Source of the DNA: DAOSEC01 sp035362935
Lineage (GTDB): Bacteria > Bacillota_I > Bacilli_A > ML615J-28 > CAG-313
Length of the DNA: 22,810 nucleotides
Assembly (NCBI GenBank): GCA_035362935.1
Contig: DAOSEC010000024.1
Location: 1-22,810, forward strand
Direction of reading: 5' to 3'
Shown: positions 18,056 through 22,810 of the stretch, in pieces
How positions within the stretch are numbered: the stretch's first letter is position 1
Layout of the letters: each line of letters opens with the position of its first letter
Translations under genes and position numbers: made by a program
The notes under the pieces: generated by a model
The model's database searches: none
Seen by the model: only the letters and a program-made list of their open reading frames with translations
What the model was told of the DNA's origin: nothing

Positions 18056-18092
18056 AAAGACCATCCTCATACATAAAATGAGAATGGTCTTT
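18056..18092. terminator. Hairpin terminator between the mini-array and the cas operon
   Basis: 15-nt arms (18056-18070 and 18078-18092, ends AAAGACCAT and ATGGTCTTT) pair with one mismatch around a 7-nt loop. It lies between the mini-array and the cas promoter and should stop leftward transcription of the mini-array before csm6. The T tract is short in both directions, so efficiency is uncertain. Confidence 0.65.
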
Positions 18093-18169
18093 TCACTATT
18101 TAAATATTTCTAAATACCATGATTGAGTACTTGGTTATAATCATCTCAAACTTCAGCAATAAAAATAAG

Positions 18170-18267
18170 ATTAATACTCTCATAAAGGAACAATACTCAC
18201 GCATTATAATCTTATATTAGAAAGGAGCCTATGAATGTTACAACTCCTATAAAGGAACAATACACAC
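18170..18267 (-). CRISPR. Mini-array: one intact repeat, one degenerate repeat, one spacer
   Basis: The repeat at 18237-18267 is identical to the main-array consensus. A second copy at 18170-18200 matches at 25 of 31 positions and is the decayed leader-distal copy. The 36-bp spacer (18201-18236) contains AAAGGAG followed by CCTATGAAT, which looks like a ribosome binding site and start codon. The right flank has the same CACGAAAAAT junction and the same bracketed promoter as the main array, so it is a true second array in the same orientation, lying upstream of the cas operon. Confidence 0.9.
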
Positions 18268-18420
18268 CACGAAAAATCATCAAAAACGATGATTTAGGTG
18301 AGAATAAGTGCATTTCTTGATATTTTACTTACAAAATATTAGTTTTTATTTCGACCACCTCCTATATAAAAATAATATTTCATACTATAAATTACAGTTT
18401 TTGCCGAGGTGGTCGAAAAT
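18268..18420 (-). promoter_or_regulatory. Leader and promoter of the mini-array, with matching inverted repeat
   Basis: CACGAAAAAT (18268-18277) touches the repeat. A predicted minus-strand promoter has -35 TTTATA (18386-18391), 17 bp, -10 TATATA (18363-18368). Perfect 11-bp arms TTCGACCACCT (18350-18360) and AGGTGGTCGAA (18407-18417) bracket it with the same spacing as in the main leader. A small hairpin (18274-18281 with 18288-18295, AAATCATC/GATGATTT) sits right before the repeat and ends in a T run on the minus strand, so it may attenuate transcription. The rest of the leader has little similarity to the first. Confidence 0.7.
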
Positions 18421-18648
18421 TATTTGGAATAATATAGTCATATTTACTGAGAAAATCATTTTTACACTTTACCTAACAATATTATAGTATAATCTTTTTC
18501 TGGTAGTGTCAAGAATTAATGTGTAAATGGGGTATAGTAAAGATAATTAATAAATCAAACATATTAAAAACAATAAAATATCTAATGCATTACTCAAATT
18601 TATATTTAATGCTTTTTACTCGCAATTTCCATTTCACATTTTCTAATA
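18421..18648. other. AT-rich intergenic stretch without a gene
   Basis: No open frame with a ribosome binding site is visible. The only notable sequence is TAGTGTCAAGAATTAATGTG (18504-18523), which resembles the terminal repeats of IS256-type elements, but no partner end or transposase is present here. Confidence 0.5.
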
Positions 18649-18674
18649 GGGGTCGATTCTGTGTAAGGTTCTTT

Positions 18675-19076
18675 AATGTAAGTTACCTTTAAAAGTATTG
18701 TTCCAAAATATGTATCTAGTTATATCTGCATCTTCTGATAGTTTAAAATCAATCACTAAATTATCTAAAATAAAATTAATCCTTTAAATTTTCAAAAGAT
18801 ATTTCTATGTATTATTTCAAGAGTAACTATTTTTTCCCAAAAATCTCACATAAACAGTCTATAAATGCAAATATTATCACTAAGAAAAATAACTGTTAAT
18901 CCTCTGACATTCAAGCTAGTAGTAATTCTGTGTGTATTTGATTGCGAGTTTTATTGTTAAAAATTTATATCGATATAAAACTTTATAATGTACATTCAAT
19001 AAAATCTATTTCTAAATTTTATATTTATTAATTACTAATTCATAATCTACAACAAATTTTACACTATTTCAATTTT
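18675..19076. other. AT-rich sequence inside the IS, upstream of the transposase remnant
   Basis: Where the first two thirds of the transposase should be there is AT-rich sequence with no intact gene. A short minus-strand frame (about 18677-18780) reads like protein ('FKLSEDADITRYIFWNN') but lacks a start and I cannot place it. It may be decayed IS or inserted foreign sequence. Confidence 0.4.
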
Positions 19077-19079
19077 TGA

Positions 19080-19511
19080 CATTCTTTATTTTGTTGCTTT
19101 ACTACCTTGATCACCAAGAATGAAATGCGAAAATACTTGCTTTCCCTTGATGATGACTTAAGGTATGCATACTACTTAAAAGAACGATATCGAGAATCCA
19201 ACTTAACGGCTGACTATTCAACCTGTGATGAAGAATTTGAAATGCTAATCAATGAGTTTCTAAATAGTCATCTAAAAGAATTTCGTACCTTCGGTGCCAT
19301 TCTATATCGTTGGAAACCCTATATTAAAAACTCCTTTCTTCGAGTAAATCATCGACGATTATCGAATGGACCGATTGAAGGAGTGAACTCTCGGATTAAA
19401 ACAATTATGAAGTCTGCGAATGGCTATACAAACTTTGATAGACTGCGAAATCGTATTATATACTCCATAAATAAGAATGTACCAATTCAAGGTTCATCAA
19501 GAAAAAAATAG
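19080..19511 (+). pseudogene. ISL3-family transposase, C-terminal remnant
   Basis: About 134 residues remain from a transposase of roughly 400. 'FLNSHLKEFRTFGAILYRW', 'LRVNHRRLSNGPIEGVNSR' and 'SANGYTNFDRLRNRIIYSI' are the conserved end of the DDE_Tnp_ISL3 domain, including the last catalytic Glu in 'PIEGVN'. The frame opens after a TGA at 19077-19079; the first possible start is a TTG at 19107 without a ribosome binding site. The helix-turn-helix and the first two catalytic Asp residues are missing, so the product cannot transpose the element. Confidence 0.88.
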
Positions 19512-19529
19512 AATTATTGGGTAGTAAAA

Positions 19530-19555
19530 AAGGCATCTCGTATATGAGATGCCTT
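19530..19555 (+). terminator. Hairpin after the transposase remnant
   Basis: A perfect 10-bp stem AAGGCATCTC/GAGATGCCTT with a 6-nt loop lies 18 bp after the transposase stop, followed by TAATT rather than a long T run. It probably served as the transposase terminator or blocks outside transcription. Confidence 0.6.
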
Positions 19556-19593
19556 AATTCGACCCCAAAGAACTTTACAGGGGATCAAACCCC

Positions 19594-20155
19594 AATCTAA
19601 TTTACAGGGCTTGAGTTAGTTGGTTCCTTTGAATATGTATGGAAGTTAGTATTTTAAGTTAACTATTGTTTTCAATAAATTCCCATTAATATTAAGTTTA
19701 CACAGATAATCAAAAGCTGTGTGAGTCGATTAATAATATGGTGATTCAAACTTAATTTTTTATAAACATCAATGCAAGATTAATTATTGCAGGTTATAAA
19801 AAATGACAAGTATAAAAACTTTTAATGGTGGGGAGTGAGGATTTGAACCTCAGGTGTTTAACCCCATATATCATTGCTTATACTATATACTAAACTAATT
19901 GCTGTTGTGTCTCCCCGCAAACACCCACACTACCCACCAGACAATTTGTCACCAAAAATAAAATCATTATAATCACTCCTTCAAAAACACGATTATCGCA
20001 TAATTTTTTTAGTAAAATAACGAGATTAACAGAAAGTTCAGAAAATATAGCACAAACTAATACGGACATTGATGGACTCTATCATAAAATAGATAATTAT
20101 AATTTTGTTCTAATGCTCATACCAAGCGAAAATAAAAAAGGTAAAACGAACAATT
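19594..20155. other. Intergenic region between the IS and the methyltransferase gene
   Basis: No gene with a start and ribosome binding site is visible. It contains the tRNA-like element at 19826-19939. A plus-strand frame without a start codon is open from about 19909 to a TGA at 20179-20181 ('NIAQTNTDIDGLYHKIDNY'); its composition is protein-like, so it may be a decayed gene end that converges on the methyltransferase gene. Confidence 0.5.
19826..19939 (-). other. tRNA-like 3' end (T-arm plus CCA) inside a larger inverted repeat
   Basis: On the minus strand the sequence ends with a perfect T-arm (5-bp stem TGAGG/CCTCA, loop TTCAAAT), then CTCCCCACCA, just like the 3' part of a tRNA. GGGGAG at 19911-19916 could pair with CTCCCC, giving a 91-nt unit. 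There is no D-loop GG, no clear anticodon arm, and the acceptor would be only 6 bp, so it is not a normal tRNA. An outer inverted repeat (19826-19837 with 19928-19939, 11 of 12 pairs) and an inner 7-bp stem GGTGTTT/AAACACC suggest a different fold of 114 nt. It could be a tRNA fragment left at an integration site or a structured RNA. Confidence 0.45.
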
Positions 20156-21394
20156 CTATTTGTCATAAAGTGATTCAATGATTGATTGTGCAATTTTCGA
20201 TGCAAGAAGTGGTGGTACAGCATTTCCTATTTGAACAAATTTTGCAGTGTTTGGTCCTTCAAAATAATAGTCATCCGGAAATGTTTGGATTCTCGCGGCT
20301 TCTCTTATTGAAATTGATCTATTTTGGTTCATATCTGGATGAATATAATAATGTCCATCCTTTGAAATATGAGCCATTATAGTATGAGATATACTATTAT
20401 AATTAATTGCTTTATATCTATCCAAAAACCCATGTGAATTATTATGTTTTCTTAGATGTTTAGGTAAGTCAGAGTATTTCAACTGACGTCCAAGTGTTTT
20501 TAATTGAGCAACCTGTTTATAAATTTCTAAATCGACTGCATTGTTTTTTCGTGATTTATGTAATGTCAATGGACATTCGTTGCTTCGAATATATGATTTA
20601 ACAAAATTGGATGTTACCATACTTTTATACCTGTCGTTTACATCCCCAGATAATAGATCTGGTAAATCATCAAACAATTCCTTTACAAAAATAGGGTTCA
20701 TTAGATAACTTTCCATTGATTTGAAAATATTAGTGTTATTCCATAACTTTTTTTGCCCGAAAATGAATAGTCTCTCCCTTTTTTGAGGTACTCCATAGAA
20801 TGAACTATCAATAAGCTTATAACTCACCTCGTAACCTGCATGATTGAACTCTAATAGTATTTTATCTAGTAATACTTCATTGTATTGATCCTTAAATGAT
20901 AATAAACCCTTAACGTTTTCAAAAATAAAAAAATCTGGGTTATATTTAAGCAAAAACTTAATATAGTGCTTATATAGATATATTCTTACATCATTTTCTT
21001 TTTTTTGTGAGTTGATAGATCTTCCCATGGTTGAAAATGATTGGCATGGGGGGCCACCAATTATTCCATGAACTTGTTGTTTGTTGAGTAACAAATCAAT
21101 CTGCTTAAATAAATCGTCTAAAGACTTTTCATTTATTTCAGCATTTAGAATTTTACTAGTTACATCACACGGTATTGAAGAATACAATTCTTCTTTTGTA
21201 ATACTGCCTTCAAGATATCGATAATATTTGTCTAATTTGTTTTTTTGTTGCAAATAGTAAAATATTTCTCTTGTTTTTAATGTCTCTGCTGCATACTTAT
21301 TCATCTCAATATGGGAAACTATATTAAAAGGTGGTTTTCTGAAACCTTCACTGAGGCCACCTGCTCCAGCAAATAAATCTATTATGTTTATCAT
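20156..21394 (-). CDS. C5-cytosine DNA methyltransferase
   Basis: This 412-residue enzyme transfers a methyl group from S-adenosylmethionine to cytosine C5 in DNA. Motif I is 'DLFAGAGGLSEGF' (from residue 6), motif IV 'GGPPCQSFS' with catalytic Cys117, motif VI 'FEN' (Glu159), motif VIII 'QKRERLFIFG' (204-213), motif IX 'SIREAARIQTFPDDY' and motif X 'VQIGNAVPPLLA'. All are intact and length is normal. The target-recognition region is between VIII and IX; its specificity cannot be read. GGAGG lies 4 nt before the ATG. It follows the receiver-domain gene by 52 bp on the same strand, so they are probably one operon. No restriction endonuclease is visible in the window; it may lie upstream, beyond the edge. 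Confidence 0.95.
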   Translation of the reverse strand: MINIIDLFAGAGGLSEGFRKPPFNIVSHIEMNKYAAETLKTREIFYYLQQKNKLDKYYRYLEGSITKEELYSSIPCDVTSKILNAEINEKSLDDLFKQIDLLLNKQQVHGIIGGPPCQSFSTMGRSINSQKKENDVRIYLYKHYIKFLLKYNPDFFIFENVKGLLSFKDQYNEVLLDKILLEFNHAGYEVSYKLIDSSFYGVPQKRERLFIFGQKKLWNNTNIFKSMESYLMNPIFVKELFDDLPDLLSGDVNDRYKSMVTSNFVKSYIRSNECPLTLHKSRKNNAVDLEIYKQVAQLKTLGRQLKYSDLPKHLRKHNNSHGFLDRYKAINYNSISHTIMAHISKDGHYYIHPDMNQNRSISIREAARIQTFPDDYYFEGPNTAKFVQIGNAVPPLLASKIAQSIIESLYDK

Positions 21395-21446
21395 ACTACC
21401 TCCATCAAATATTTTATTATTAGCAAGACAATTATTAAGTCATATA

Positions 21447-22748
21447 TTATATTAATCCAATTTTTACATACTGTGAACTTAACTTTGATCTAATGTAATT
21501 TGTGAACCAATCTCTACAAACCATTATAACTTCACAACCTTTTGTATCAGATGGCTTAATATATTTGGCGAGCATATAATTAGCATACAACAAGTACTCT
21601 TTATTATTCATACAAACAATATCTCGGAAGCACTCAAAGTTTTCCGGTAATGCCTTTGTAGATGTATACCCTATAGCCTTCACAAACTCGGTTTCCTTAT
21701 CCTTTGGTAATATAATCACTGGTAATACTTTATGCACATGGTTCTTCTTCTGTGCATAATCACATGCAGAAGATACTTCAATAAAAGCACATTGAATCTC
21801 GAGGGCGTTTTGAAGATTCTCAACTTGTATTGGGAATTTGGGGTTGTCTTCATTTTTTCCCAAGAAATAATCTAGGAAAGATGCATAATTATCGGTAAAA
21901 ACAACACCTGGTTTATACATACCAGTTTGGATAGGTGAGGGTTTAATATATCTCCATTTATTAAGTTTTCCTAAATTTTCATTCGAGTTAATTTTATTTG
22001 GAATGATAGGCAAGTCTGATTCGTTAACTCCACTTAAGTAAGTATTGAACTTATCCTCAATATTGTAAAATAAAAATTCATTCAATATTTCCACTGCAGA
22101 CATTGCCTTAAATTTACAATCTGTTTCAGCAAACCTTTTATCTTCAAGTTGTAAATAAGATAAATTTGCGATTAGATCAACTAATTGAGAATTACTTTGA
22201 GAAGTGAACTCTATTGTCAATTTCTCAATTAAATAAACTAGTGCATCTTTAGTAAATTTACTCCATAAATTAAAGAATGATCTGGCATTAGCTATTGTAT
22301 AACAGTGGTCCATTATGGAATTGAATTGACTGGGATTACTTATTGTCCAACTATTATCATCGCTATTATGACTCATATAAGTATATTTACTTTCAACTTT
22401 TATATTGTTTTTCGATATTGGTGCAAATTTATTTTCTTTTAACGCACTTATCACTGAATTTGCTTTAGTAGGATCTGTACTCCAAATAATCAATATGTAA
22501 TCTCTATCTGGGTGTAGAAAATTGCTAATCTCATTAAAATAGGGTAACAACATTGAAATTAGATTGCTCTCATTAAAAGGAGAAGTAACTAACACTAAAT
22601 CAAGAAATAAAATATCAATTGGACAATTCATAATTTTTGGTATTTGACTTTTCTTTGTTATTATTGTCGGATGATGACCATTCTTTTCAAAGTAATCTGC
22701 TAGCGGTTTAATTTCTTTATATTCGTTATCAATTATTACAATGTTCAT
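21447..22748 (-). CDS. Receiver-like domain protein of a defence island (433 aa)
   Basis: The first ~110 residues look like a response-regulator receiver: 'NIVIIDNEY' (acidic pocket Asp7, Glu9), 'IDILFLDLVL' (phosphoacceptor candidate Asp50) and 'YILIIWSTD' as a later strand. The remaining ~320 residues are not a DNA-binding domain I know; they include 'FIEVSSACDYAQKK', which looks like a conserved acidic and Cys-containing core. The domain organisation recalls PF19192 (Response_reg_2) proteins, found in conflict systems with MORC/HATPase proteins and DNA methyltransferases; this link is from memory. AGGAGAG lies 6 nt before the ATG at 22748. It precedes the methyltransferase in a likely operon whose earlier genes, if any, are outside the window. 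Confidence 0.7.
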   Translation of the reverse strand: MNIVIIDNEYKEIKPLADYFEKNGHHPTIITKKSQIPKIMNCPIDILFLDLVLVTSPFNESNLISMLLPYFNEISNFLHPDRDYILIIWSTDPTKANSVISALKENKFAPISKNNIKVESKYTYMSHNSDDNSWTISNPSQFNSIMDHCYTIANARSFFNLWSKFTKDALVYLIEKLTIEFTSQSNSQLVDLIANLSYLQLEDKRFAETDCKFKAMSAVEILNEFLFYNIEDKFNTYLSGVNESDLPIIPNKINSNENLGKLNKWRYIKPSPIQTGMYKPGVVFTDNYASFLDYFLGKNEDNPKFPIQVENLQNALEIQCAFIEVSSACDYAQKKNHVHKVLPVIILPKDKETEFVKAIGYTSTKALPENFECFRDIVCMNNKEYLLYANYMLAKYIKPSDTKGCEVIMVCRDWFTNYIRSKLSSQYVKIGLI

Positions 22749-22810
22749 TCGGTTCTCTCCTGCGTCTTAAATATATGGCTATAATTGCACCATATTGATA
22801 ATCAATAGGA

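Larger units (their letters stand above)
18649..19593 (+). mobile_element. Decayed ISL3-family insertion sequence
   Basis: The left end (18649-18674) begins GGGGTC and the right end (19567-19593), read on the other strand, begins GGGGTT. Aligned with one gap they match at about 21 of 27 positions and share TGTAA-GTTCTTT, the style of ISL3 terminal repeats. Between them lies only the last third of an ISL3 transposase. At 945 bp the element is shorter than the usual 1.3-1.5 kb, so it has an internal deletion. Flanking octamers (TTCTAATA and AATCTAAT) are similar but not identical, so a target duplication is not proven. Confidence 0.65.

Noticed and set aside
18504..18523. IS256-type terminal repeat
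   Set aside because: Resemblance to remembered ends only; no second end or transposase in the window.
18677..18790. Minus-strand protein-like fragment inside the IS
   Set aside because: Short, no start codon, no recognisable motif; kept only as a remark on the region.
19826..19916. A complete functional tRNA or a tmRNA
   Set aside because: T-arm and CCA are present, but the D-loop GG, anticodon arm and 7-bp acceptor are missing, and the length and layout do not fit tmRNA.
19909..20181. Plus-strand coding gene overlapping the methyltransferase 3' end
   Set aside because: The frame is protein-like but has no start codon or ribosome binding site for most of its length; at best a decayed gene end.

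Overview
The window is AT-rich (about one third G+C by eye), uses TGG for Trp with TAA/TAG/TGA as stops, has strong AGGAGG-type ribosome binding sites, and encodes a BspA/InlB-repeat surface protein. This suggests a low-GC Firmicute or a standard-code Mollicute-like lineage (Acholeplasma/Izemoplasma-type). That placement is inference; no marker gene fixes the taxon.

Layout: 1-2931 is the 3' part of a large surface protein with InlB-type repeats followed by BspA leucine-rich repeats, closed by a terminator. 3184-3504 is a small Cys-containing hypothetical protein. 3646-5184 is a helicase IV/UvrD-like gene that has lost its ATP-binding N-terminus; the break lies about 50 bp from the old end of a CRISPR array. 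5238-8434 is a long array (48 near-identical 31-bp repeats plus one degenerate terminal repeat). 8435-8596 is its leader. 8597-17952 is a complete, tightly coupled type III-A CRISPR operon on the minus strand, in transcription order csm6, cas10, csm2, csm3, csm4, csm5, a Cas6-like RAMP, cas6, cas1, cas2. Upstream of it (18170-18267) is a second two-repeat mini-array with its own leader. 18649-19593 is a decayed ISL3-type insertion sequence. 19594-20155 is non-coding apart from a tRNA-like 3' end inside a larger inverted repeat. 20156-22748 is a minus-strand pair: a receiver-domain protein and a C5-cytosine DNA methyltransferase, probably the downstream end of a defence island running off the window.

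How it works together: repeat symmetry, the degenerate left repeat and the shared right flanks all indicate that both arrays are transcribed leftward (minus strand). The transcript would be cut by one or both Cas6-type proteins and loaded into Cas10-Csm2-5. Csm3 keeps the catalytic Asp for target RNA cutting, Cas10 keeps HD and GGDD motifs (DNase and cyclic oligoadenylate synthesis), and Csm6 keeps CARF and HEPN motifs (activated RNase). Cas1-Cas2 would add spacers next to a 10-bp motif shared by both leaders.

The most interesting observations are: (i) a matched inverted repeat that brackets a predicted promoter in both leaders with nearly identical geometry; (ii) a strong strand bias of the spacers, which mostly read like sense coding DNA on the plus strand, so that crRNAs would be antisense to mRNA, including several protospacers over translation starts; (iii) two Cas6-type proteins of different subfamilies side by side; (iv) the receiver-domain/methyltransferase pair at the right edge.
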